From NCBI GenBank assembly GCA_017561285.1, contig JAFZDG010000272.1:1-5209 (forward strand): 5,209 nt of DNA, in the 5' to 3' direction. The stretch is from Bacteroidaceae bacterium. GTDB lineage: Bacteria > Bacteroidota > Bacteroidia > Bacteroidales > Barnesiellaceae_A. Both the position numbers and the translations under genes were made by a program. Under the pieces are notes generated by a model. It was given only the letters and a program-made list of their open reading frames with translations, was not told the DNA's origin and made no database searches. Below are positions 1 through 5,209 of the stretch, piece by piece (positions within the stretch are counted from its first letter, which is position 1; the number at the start of each line of letters is the position of its first letter).

Positions 1-83
1 ACGCTCATCGCGTAGGGCATATAATTCTTTTCAAGAGTTTCGGTAATGCCCTCGGGCATCATAATAAACTTTTCTTCATTCAT
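1..83 (-). CDS. Type IIA DNA topoisomerase subunit A, N-terminal fragment (Firmicutes-like)
   Basis: Reading the minus strand from the ATG at 83-81 gives 27 full codons without a stop, running off the window edge. The peptide begins MNEEKF and contains ITETLEKNYMPYAMS (residues 13-27), with the next codon starting GT (probably Val). The NYMPYAMSV block is the start of the conserved N-terminus of gyrase/topoisomerase IV A subunits (normally followed by IVSRA-P), in the form I associate with Clostridia. As I recall them, Bacteroidetes GyrA (SSYIDYSMSV type) and ParC do not look like this. The family cuts and rejoins DNA with an active-site tyrosine that lies far beyond this fragment. The start is supported by a GGAGG seven bases upstream. 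It is too short to tell a gyrA-type from a parC-type gene. It is probably foreign to the rest of the window. Confidence 0.68.
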   Translation of the reverse strand, partial: MNEEKFIMMPEGITETLEKNYMPYAMS

Positions 84-90
84 AGGATTT

Positions 91-95
91 CCTCC
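91..95 (-). promoter_or_regulatory. Shine-Dalgarno site of the topoisomerase fragment
   Basis: The minus strand reads GGAGG at 95-91, followed by AAATCCT and then ATG at 83-81, an ideal seven-base spacing. It fixes the start of the minus-strand gene. A strong GGAGG is usual in Firmicutes, while Bacteroidetes genes mostly lack one, which adds to the evidence that this edge has a different origin. Confidence 0.7.
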
Positions 96-96
96 G

Positions 97-117
97 AATT
101 TCAAAGAAATTGCATAT
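97..117. other. Probable chimeric junction between two genomes
   Basis: Left of this stretch the sequence makes sense only on the minus strand, as a ribosome site and topoisomerase start. From about 118 it makes sense only on the plus strand, where WTPI (118-129) and TFAGTFDGNGYTISNL open a GLUG-type surface protein. The exact base of the switch cannot be placed, because 97-117 could belong to either side. No transposon end, duplicated target site or attachment-like sequence is visible. A metagenome assembly misjoin is the simplest explanation; true horizontal insertion is less likely. Confidence 0.6.
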
Positions 118-2382
118 TGGACTCCTATTAGCTATCAAGCAAATACCTTTGCCGGTACATTTGATGGTAACGGTTATACAATCTCTAACCTCAAATATAG
201 TTCAACCGAAGATGATTGGTACGTAGGTTTGTTCGGTGGTTCTAAGAATGCTACTTTCAAAAACTTGACTCTTACCAACGTTGAGATTAACTGTGAAAAA
301 GGTCTCCACTTCGCTGCGCTTGTTGGTGATGCTGCTGGTAAAACAGTTATAGAGAATGTTACTGTGAATGGTGATGTAGTAATTCGTGGTGATATTAATA
401 ATACAGAGGTAGGTCGCATCGGTGTTATCGTAGGCGGTAACTCTGGTAACTATACTATTAAAGATGTAACAATTGATGTAAATGAAGGTAGCTATGTAGA
501 GGGTAACAGTTCAATAGGTGGTGTTGCCGGTCAACTTCAAGGTACTGTAGCATTTGAGAATGTAAAATCTAATATCGATGTTCGTGCTGCAAGATTCTTT
601 GCCGGTGGTATTATTGGTCTTGCTCCTGAAAAAGCTACATTCAAAGATTGTTCTACATCGGGCAATGTAACATTGACTGCTGCTACAGGTGCTAACAGCC
701 CCTATCGTTTGGGAGCAATTGTAGGTGGTTGGGATGATAATACAAACAACACACTTACTCTCAAAGATTGTGCATACACAGGTACTCTTGAAAGCAATGT
801 TATAGTAGGATTTGACTGCGCAGGTTTCGTTGGTCGTGGTTATAGCGCTGTTGTAGGTGCTAAGGTTTCTGTTAACGGTACTGTATATGAGTATGTGGGT
901 AACGGTGTATATGTTGTAGCAGGTGTTACTACCTATATGGTTTCTACAGCAGATGAACTTCAAGTAGCTCTCACAAATGCCAATGGCGCAACTCAAATTA
1001 ACTTCGTTCAAGATATAGAAGGTAATGTTACAGTAGATCAAAAAGAGGGTGTAAATATTGTTATTGATGGTTGCAACAAAAAATACGATGGTACAATAAC
1101 ATTGGATGGTAATTCAAGAAGCGATGCTGATGAGACATTGGTTATTAAAAACGTAAACTTTGAGACAAGCACAGCCTCATTGATTTTTATCGATGCTAAC
1201 TCAGCTGATAATACCGTACGTTATGCTCACAATGTAACTATTGATAATTGTACCTTTACTGCTGCCGGAGCTGCAGAGAATACAGCTGTTGCTATGAAAT
1301 ATCGTCAAACATTTGATATGGCTGTAGTAAAAACAACAGCAACAGGTTTGCACTCATTGATGCAACTTTATGGTTGTGATGGTATCACTGTTGATGGTGC
1401 TGTGGTTGAAGGTAAAAATGGTATCTCTTTTGGTACTGCCAAAAATCATATTGTAAAGAATACTACTATCAATGCCGAGGGTTATGGTCTCCGTTGCGAT
1501 GGCAATGATGGTGTGAAAGAACTTGTTGTATCTAACTGCGAGATTGAAGCCAATGATCCTATCGTGGTGCGTAATATGACTATTGCTGAGGCTTCTTATA
1601 CAGTGAAGTTTGAGGGTACAAATACACTTACAGCGAGCAATACCGAAGGTTATCAAGTAGTATTTACCAAAGGTGATGATGGTACTTATGAGATGCCTAT
1701 CGGTGCATATGCTATCACCGGAGCTGACGGCTTGAAAATTTATCCTGCTGCTGCAGAGACTGTAGTAATTGCTGGTGCAACTGCTTCGGAAAGTGCAAAC
1801 GCTTTGGCTAATGCTATTGCAAATACCGATGCAAGTGAAATCACATTAGCTTCGGCTGTTGAGTATGTAGGCGAGGCTTTTAATGTCACAAGAGATGTCG
1901 TTTTCAATATGGCTGGTATGGAGTTGAACGCCGGTAGTACTGCTTCATCAAAGAACTATGCACTTGAGTTGTACGGAGATATTGATGTGGAAATTAATGA
2001 TGCAAATTTTACTCGCGCAGGTATTACAGCCGATCAAGGAGCCAATTTGGTTTTCAAAAGTGGTATAATCAATCATAAACCCGAAAGATCAAGTCGTTAC
2101 ATTTTCTGTGCTTGGGGTGATGATACACAAATCACTATTGAGAACGGTACATTTAATAATGACAGACCTAATAACAGTTACTTCTGGGTAGATGGTAATG
2201 CTGTTATCTATGTGAAAGGTGGTACTTTCGCAGGTGTGGCATCTACAAATAAAATAATTACTACAAATGGTGGTCGAGTTATCATCTCGGGCGGTACATT
2301 CAATTTTGATCCTACCGCTTGGTTGGCTGCCGGTTATAAAGCAGAAAAATCTGGTTCAAACTGGACTGTTGTAGCTGAATAA
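97..2382 (+). CDS. Large beta-helix/GLUG-repeat surface protein, 5'-truncated
   Basis: The open frame runs back to an ATG at 46, but 46-96 is antisense to the topoisomerase start, so that ATG is not the native start. The genuine N-terminus, with any signal peptide or lipobox, is absent. Counting from the ATG at 46, residues 25-50 (WTPI, then TFAGTFDGNGYTISNL) are the usual lead-in to GLUG repeats. About seven GLUG-like repeats follow at 61-280, each a G-x-x-G turn plus a beta strand (GLFGG, ALVGD, VIVGG, GVAGQ, GIIGL, AIVGG, GFVGR). Residues ~298-570 begin STADELQVAL and carry I-D-x-C/N-x-F ladders typical of a right-handed pectate-lyase-like beta-helix. Residues ~580-750 form a third repeat-rich module with GGTF turns. 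The C-terminus (DPTAWLAAGYKAEK, then WTVVAE) is a tail common in gut Bacteroidales surface proteins. I see no enzyme active site and no type IX sorting domain. A secreted or surface-displayed adhesion or glycan-contact role is inference. Base composition is more AT-rich than infB. The gene ends in TAA and has its own terminator downstream. Confidence 0.85.
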   Translation, partial: NFKEIAYWTPISYQANTFAGTFDGNGYTISNLKYSSTEDDWYVGLFGGSKNATFKNLTLTNVEINCEKGLHFAALVGDAAGKTVIENVTVNGDVVIRGDINNTEVGRIGVIVGGNSGNYTIKDVTIDVNEGSYVEGNSSIGGVAGQLQGTVAFENVKSNIDVRAARFFAGGIIGLAPEKATFKDCSTSGNVTLTAATGANSPYRLGAIVGGWDDNTNNTLTLKDCAYTGTLESNVIVGFDCAGFVGRGYSAVVGAKVSVNGTVYEYVGNGVYVVAGVTTYMVSTADELQVALTNANGATQINFVQDIEGNVTVDQKEGVNIVIDGCNKKYDGTITLDGNSRSDADETLVIKNVNFETSTASLIFIDANSADNTVRYAHNVTIDNCTFTAAGAAENTAVAMKYRQTFDMAVVKTTATGLHSLMQLYGCDGITVDGAVVEGKNGISFGTAKNHIVKNTTINAEGYGLRCDGNDGVKELVVSNCEIEANDPIVVRNMTIAEASYTVKFEGTNTLTASNTEGYQVVFTKGDDGTYEMPIGAYAITGADGLKIYPAAAETVVIAGATASESANALANAIANTDASEITLASAVEYVGEAFNVTRDVVFNMAGMELNAGSTASSKNYALELYGDIDVEINDANFTRAGITADQGANLVFKSGIINHKPERSSRYIFCAWGDDTQITIENGTFNNDRPNNSYFWVDGNAVIYVKGGTFAGVASTNKIITTNGGRVIISGGTFNFDPTAWLAAGYKAEKSGSNWTVVAE

Positions 2383-2429
2383 TTTTGCTTTTAAGCAATA
2401 ATACAAACTGAATAATCAATTTACTTTCA

Positions 2430-2465
2430 GGGAGCTGTGCCACAGGGTGCAGCTCCCGTTTTTTT
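2430..2465 (+). terminator. Rho-independent terminator of the surface protein gene
   Basis: GGGAGCTG (2430-2437) pairs perfectly with CAGCTCCC (2450-2457). The inner TGCC/GGTG extends the stem to 12 bp with two G-T wobbles around an ACAG loop. A run of seven T follows at 2459-2465. It lies 48 bp after the stop codon. A weaker hairpin, TTGCTT-TT-AAGCAA, sits just after the stop at 2385-2398 and lacks a T tract. Confidence 0.9.
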
Positions 2466-2470
2466 GTAGC

Positions 2471-2667
2471 AAAGGGCGTTCGCAAGAACGTGTCGCAGCT
2501 CCGCCCCCCGTTTGATAGGATGTTTTTTCGTAGCTTCGCACGAACCTATGCGAACGATACGACATTGCTAAAGGCGTTCGTAAGAACGTGTCGCAGCTTC
2601 GCCCCCTGTTTGATAGGATGTTTTTTCGTAGCTTCGTACGAACCTATGCGAACGATACGACATCGCT
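2471..2667 (+). repeat. Two tandem ~98-bp palindromic repeat units
   Basis: Unit 1 spans 2471-2569 and unit 2 spans 2570-2667. They are nearly identical apart from scattered substitutions and one G gained or lost near the start. Each opens with AAAGG(G) and a 5-bp hairpin CGTTC-GNAA-GAACG (2477-2490 and 2575-2588). The linker TGTCGCAG, a C-rich tract and TTTGATAGGATG plus six T come next. Then there is a hairpin around CGTAGCTTCG (2527-2544 and 2625-2642), and finally CCTATGCGAACGATACGACAT. Both units are followed directly by the longer element at 2668, which starts with the same hairpin and linker and then diverges. No protein is credibly encoded. The units are too dissimilar internally and too few to be CRISPR. 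Confidence 0.9.
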
Positions 2668-2796
2668 AAAGGGCGTTCGTAAGAACGTGTCGCAGCACCC
2701 TTGTGGTGCGCGATATGGTAGCCGGGTACGAGCCGAGCGAAGCGCCGGCGAAGTGCCCGGAATTAGTTATACGCCCCAGCACCGTCTGGCAGACGG
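2668..2796 (+). repeat. Modular four-hairpin element, copy 1 (direct)
   Basis: The order of parts is hairpin CGTTC-GTAA-GAACG (2674-2687), a 7-nt linker, hairpin GCACC-CTTGT-GGTGC (2695-2709), a 3-nt spacer, ATATGGTAGCC (2713-2723), stem CCGGGTAC/GTGCCCGG (2722-2729 with 2753-2760) enclosing 23 nt, a 21-nt spacer, and hairpin CCGTCT-GGC-AGACGG (2782-2796). Positions 2668-2763 match 2974-3069 at 93 of 96 bases. The structure favours the plus-strand RNA: the stem keeps a U-G pair and the first loop is a GNRA tetraloop. It is a REP-like palindromic element or a structured RNA, and I do not recognise a named family. Confidence 0.85.
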
Positions 2797-2825
2797 GAAA
2801 ATAAAGAGAGAAAGGTGCGGATTTC

Positions 2826-2944
2826 GCGTCTTCCAGACGCAAATGTTAGATAACGAAACCTTTCCCCCGCACTTCGTCACTACGTTCCTCGTACGGGGCT
2901 ACCATATTTCGGGGCGTAAAGCCCCTCAACTGGTGCTTCGCACC
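2826..2944 (-). repeat. Modular four-hairpin element, copy 2 (inverted, diverged)
   Basis: Read on the minus strand from 2944 the parts are hairpin GGTGC-GAA-GCACC (2944-2932), a 6-nt linker, hairpin GGGGC-TTTAC-GCCCC (2925-2911), a 3-nt spacer, ATATGGTAGCC (2907-2897), stem CCCCGTAC/GTGCGGGG (2898-2891 with 2872-2865) enclosing 18 nt, a 24-nt spacer, and hairpin GCGTCT-GGA-AGACGC (2840-2826). This is the same order and spacing as the direct copies, although several stems have different sequence. In the large stem two consecutive G-C pairs became C-G, and in the last hairpin the closing pair flipped, so pairing is conserved. Flanks at 2797-2825 and 2945-2973 show nothing recognisable. Confidence 0.8.
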
Positions 2945-2973
2945 ATCCTCGTTTATCAACAATGTGATGTGGC

Positions 2974-3104
2974 AAAGGGCGTTCGCAAGAACGAGTCGCA
3001 GCACCCTTGTGGTGTGCGATATGGTAGCCGGGTACGAGCCGAGCGAAGCGCCGGCGAAGTGCCCGGAATCAGTATCATATCTCAAGCAACCGTCTGGCAG
3101 ACGG
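2974..3104 (+). repeat. Modular four-hairpin element, copy 3 (direct)
   Basis: The layout is that of the copy at 2668: hairpin CGTTC-GCAA-GAACG (2980-2993), a 7-nt linker, hairpin GCACC-CTTGT-GGTGT (3001-3015), a 3-nt spacer, ATATGGTAGCC (3019-3029), stem CCGGGTAC/GTGCCCGG (3028-3035 with 3059-3066), a 23-nt spacer, and hairpin CCGTCT-GGC-AGACGG (3090-3104). The three differences over the first 96 bases are structurally mild. One changes GTAA to GCAA in the loop, one falls in the linker, and one turns a G-C closing pair into G-U. The spacer before the last hairpin has diverged from the first copy. Confidence 0.85.
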
Positions 3105-3124
3105 GAATTTCTCTCAATAACACC

Positions 3125-3155
3125 GGTGCTTCGCACCCCGATTGACAGGATTGTT
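3125..3155 (+). repeat. Lone hairpin plus degenerate fragment of the tandem unit
   Basis: GGTGC-TTC-GCACC at 3125-3137 duplicates the hairpin at 2932-2944. From 3128 the sequence GCTTCGC, then CCCCG, ATTGACAGGA and TTGTTT, resembles the middle of tandem unit 2 from 2596, matching at 19 of 23 positions over 3128-3150. It looks like a decayed remnant of the same repeat family at the right edge of the array. The 16 bases up to the next terminator show nothing recognisable. Confidence 0.6.
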
Positions 3156-3171
3156 TATATCATCCGATTGT

Positions 3172-3209
3172 AAAAAAAAAGCAGGAGCGAAACAATTGTT
3201 TCGCCCCTG
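3172..3209 (-). terminator. infB: Rho-independent terminator of infB
   Basis: On the minus strand a long stem forms between CAGGGGCGAAACA and its partner (3209-3182), with AATTGTTTCG at its centre, and is followed by nine U (plus-strand A run 3172-3180). The one imperfect position, 3186/3205, is A against C on the plus strand but a U-G wobble on the minus strand, which fixes the functional strand. It sits 25 bp after the infB stop. Confidence 0.93.
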
Positions 3210-3234
3210 ACTCAATGATTGATATTATAACTTA

Positions 3235-5209
3235 TTATAAGTTTTTCTTTACAGCCACTTCTTCGTAGGCTTCGACAAGGTCGCCTACCTTCACATCGTT
3301 GTAGTTGGTGATGTTAAGACCGCACTCGTAGCCTGTAACAACCTCTTTGACATCGTCTTTGAAACGTTTCAAAGAGCCGAGTTCGCCGGTATAGATTACG
3401 ATACCATCGCGAATGAGACGTACACGAGCCGAACGGCGCAACTTGCCCTCTTTGACAATACAGCCGGCGATAGTACCCACCTTCGAGATGTGGAATGTTT
3501 CGCGTACTTCGGCCGTACCGATAATCTCCTCGCGCATCTCGGGTGCGAGCATACCTTCCATAGCTGCTTTTACTTGCTCTATGGCATCGTAAATGATAGA
3601 GTACATACGCACATCTACGCCCTCTTTCTCGGCGAGGCGGCGTGCAGCCATTGAGGGACGTACTTGGAAGCCCACGATAATGGCATTTGAAGCAGCGGCA
3701 AGGATGATATCCGACTCGGAGATTTGTCCCACAGCTTTGTGCAGTACGTTTACTTGTATTTGCTCGGTCGAGAGCTTGATGAGCGAGTCGGTCAAAGCCT
3801 CAACAGAACCGTCTACGTCACCCTTGACAATGATGTTGAGCTCTTGGAAGCTACCCACAGCGATGCGGCGACCGATGTCGTCGAGTGTGAGGAGTTTTTG
3901 AGTGCGCAAGCCTTGTTCGCGTTGCAACTGCTCGCGTTTGTTGGCTATTTCGCGAGCCTCTTGCTCGGTTTCCATCACGTTGAAGGTGTCGCCGGCTTGG
4001 GGTGCGCCATCGAGACCGAGAATGAGTACCGGCTCGGCAGGTCCGGCCTCTTGTATGCGTTGGTTACGCTCGTTAAACATCGCTTTGATGCGGCCATGAT
4101 GTGTTCCGGCCAATACGATGTCGCCCATGCGCAATGTACCGTTTTGTACCAATACGGTGGCAACATATCCGCGACCTTTGTCGAGGGTAGATTCGATGAT
4201 AGAACCTACGGCACGACGGTTGGGGTTGGCTTTGAGTTCGAGCATTTCGGCCTCGAGCAATACCTTTTCGAGTAGCTCGTCAACGCCTGTACCTTTCTTG
4301 GCCGAGATGTCTTGCGACTGGTATTTACCGCCCCATTCTTCAACGAGGTAATTCATGGCAGCCAACGACTCTTTGATTTTGTCGGGGTTGGCGGCGGGTT
4401 TATCAACCTTGTTAATGGCAAATACAATGGGCACGCCGGCGGCCGAAGCGTGGTTGATGGCCTCGACGGTTTGGGGCATCACGTTGTCGTCGGCAGCTAC
4501 AATGATGATGGCAATGTCGGTAATCTTGGCACCACGAGCACGCATTGCGGTAAATGCTTCGTGACCGGGTGTGTCGAGGAATGTGATGTGACGGCCATCG
4601 TCGAGTGTAACGTTGTAGGCACCGATGTGTTGGGTAATACCACCCGCCTCACCGGCAATAACGTTGGCGTTGCGGATGTAGTCGAGCAACGATGTTTTAC
4701 CGTGGTCAACGTGTCCCATAACGGTAACGATGGGCGGACGTTGCATCAACTCTTCGGGGCTGTCTTCTTCTTCGGCAATAGCCTCCGAAACCTCTGCGCT
4801 GACGTATTCGGTCTGGAAGCCAAACTCTTCGGCAACGATGTTGATGGTCTCGGCATCGAGACGTTGATTGATAGATACCATGATACCCAAGCTCATGCAA
4901 GTACCAATAACCTTGTTGATGGGTACGTTCATCATCGAAGCCAAGTCGTTGGCTGTAACGAACTCAGTGAGCTTCAGTATCTTGCTGTCGGCCAACTCTT
5001 GCTCGGCACGTTCTTGCTCGCGAGAAGAGAAGGCTTCGCGTTTCTCTTTACGCCATTTAGCACCTTTCTTGTTGGCGTTCTTCTGGGTGAGGCGGGCAAG
5101 AGTCTCTTTGATTTGCTTTTGTACGTCTTCCTCGTTTACCTCGGCCTTGATAGGACGCTTGGGTTGCTTATTGCCGGCCTTGTTGTTTTTCTTGGCGGCA
5201 TTGGCGTTG
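3235..5209 (-). CDS. infB: Translation initiation factor IF-2, N-terminally cut by window edge
   Basis: IF2 is the GTPase that brings fMet-tRNA to the 30S subunit and promotes 50S joining in the cytoplasm. The frame is open from the window edge (first full codon at 5208) to TAA at 3237-3235, followed by a second TAA, giving 657 visible residues. Residues 1-71 are Lys/Asn/Glu/Gln-rich, the end of the disordered N-terminal extension. Residues ~75-131 form the IF2N domain (VTANDLASMMNVP). The G domain shows G1 GHVDHGKT (165-172), G2 GGITQH (189-194), G3 DTPGH (212-216), G4 NKVD (266-269) and G5 SAK (302-304), all intact. A beta-barrel domain follows (~333-370), then the IF2 central domain with VKGDVDGS (~461-468). 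The C-terminal fMet-tRNA-binding domain contains GYECGL (~626-631). Bacteroidetes IF2 is commonly around 900-1,000 residues, so several hundred residues are missing. A TTG at 4995-4993 is an internal leucine, not the start, because the coding match continues upstream. The promoter and the usual nusA neighbour are outside the window. Identification is essentially certain, and the Bacteroidales assignment is strong. Confidence 0.98.
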   Translation of the reverse strand, partial: NANAAKKNNKAGNKQPKRPIKAEVNEEDVQKQIKETLARLTQKNANKKGAKWRKEKREAFSSREQERAEQELADSKILKLTEFVTANDLASMMNVPINKVIGTCMSLGIMVSINQRLDAETINIVAEEFGFQTEYVSAEVSEAIAEEEDSPEELMQRPPIVTVMGHVDHGKTSLLDYIRNANVIAGEAGGITQHIGAYNVTLDDGRHITFLDTPGHEAFTAMRARGAKITDIAIIIVAADDNVMPQTVEAINHASAAGVPIVFAINKVDKPAANPDKIKESLAAMNYLVEEWGGKYQSQDISAKKGTGVDELLEKVLLEAEMLELKANPNRRAVGSIIESTLDKGRGYVATVLVQNGTLRMGDIVLAGTHHGRIKAMFNERNQRIQEAGPAEPVLILGLDGAPQAGDTFNVMETEQEAREIANKREQLQREQGLRTQKLLTLDDIGRRIAVGSFQELNIIVKGDVDGSVEALTDSLIKLSTEQIQVNVLHKAVGQISESDIILAAASNAIIVGFQVRPSMAARRLAEKEGVDVRMYSIIYDAIEQVKAAMEGMLAPEMREEIIGTAEVRETFHISKVGTIAGCIVKEGKLRRSARVRLIRDGIVIYTGELGSLKRFKDDVKEVVTGYECGLNITNYNDVKVGDLVEAYEEVAVKKNL

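Noticed and set aside
46..96. Start of the surface protein at the ATG at 46
   Set aside because: This stretch is the antisense of a topoisomerase start with a good ribosome site. There is no Bacteroidetes signal peptide in it, and the encoded residues do not resemble the protein that follows.
511..1041. Minus-strand 176-codon open frame inside the surface protein gene, and similar antisense frames
   Set aside because: It is Cys/Ser/Thr/Ile-rich with no recognisable domain, and is explained as the shadow of a repetitive, AT-rich gene on the other strand.
2517..2544. Terminator at the T6 run next to the CGTAGCTTCG hairpin
   Set aside because: The T run precedes the hairpin on the plus strand, and reads as an A run after it on the minus strand, so neither strand has stem followed by U tract.
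2471..3104. CRISPR array
   Set aside because: The repeats are ~96-130 bp, internally palindromic, partly inverted and unevenly spaced. There are no short identical repeats with uniform unique spacers and no cas genes.
2668..3104. Insertion sequence or integron
   Set aside because: No transposase or integrase frame, no outer terminal inverted repeats and no target duplication are visible. The parts are a series of small hairpins.
2588..3145. A 185-residue plus-strand coding region
   Set aside because: It starts on GTG inside a hairpin, consists of nucleotide repeats, and matches no domain I recognise. The nucleotide pattern (palindromes, compensatory stem changes) explains the sequence better than coding does.
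4993..4995. infB starting at the TTG at 4995
   Set aside because: The frame stays open to the window edge, and the upstream residues (NEEDVQKQIKETLARLT) match the typical sequence before the IF2N domain, so this codon is an internal leucine.

Overview
The window reads as Bacteroidales (gut-type Bacteroidetes) DNA. The right-hand gene encodes a translation initiation factor IF2 with the sequence character of that order. The left-hand gene encodes a large beta-helix or GLUG-type surface protein of the kind common there. The first ~96 bases are different: read on the minus strand they give a strong Shine-Dalgarno and the first 27 codons of a type IIA topoisomerase subunit A that resembles Clostridia. 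This left edge therefore looks joined on from another organism, most likely as an assembly chimera.

Layout: (1) 1-96, minus strand, 5' end of a Firmicutes-like topoisomerase A-subunit gene with its ribosome binding site. (2) ~97-117, the probable breakpoint. (3) ~97-2382, plus strand, the 3' part of a surface protein gene. Its real start and signal peptide are missing, and the ATG at 46 lies in the foreign antisense sequence. (4) 2430-2465, intrinsic terminator of that gene. (5) 2466-3171, about 700 bp of non-coding, palindrome-packed repeats. (6) 3172-3209, intrinsic terminator on the minus strand. (7) 3235-5209, minus strand, infB, complete at its C-terminus and cut by the window edge at its N-terminus.

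The two large genes converge on the repeat block, each ends in its own terminator, and they have no evident functional link. The most interesting part is the repeat block. It holds two tandem ~98-bp units, then three copies (two direct, one inverted) of a ~120-nt modular element. Each copy has the same order: small hairpin, 6-7 nt linker, small hairpin, 3-nt spacer, ATATGGTAGCC, an 8-bp stem, a 21-24 nt spacer, and a CGTCTGG-AGACG hairpin. The inverted copy differs in sequence within the stems but keeps the pairing, with compensatory changes. This is what one expects from a structured, multi-copy REP-like element or RNA family. I do not recognise it as a named family.
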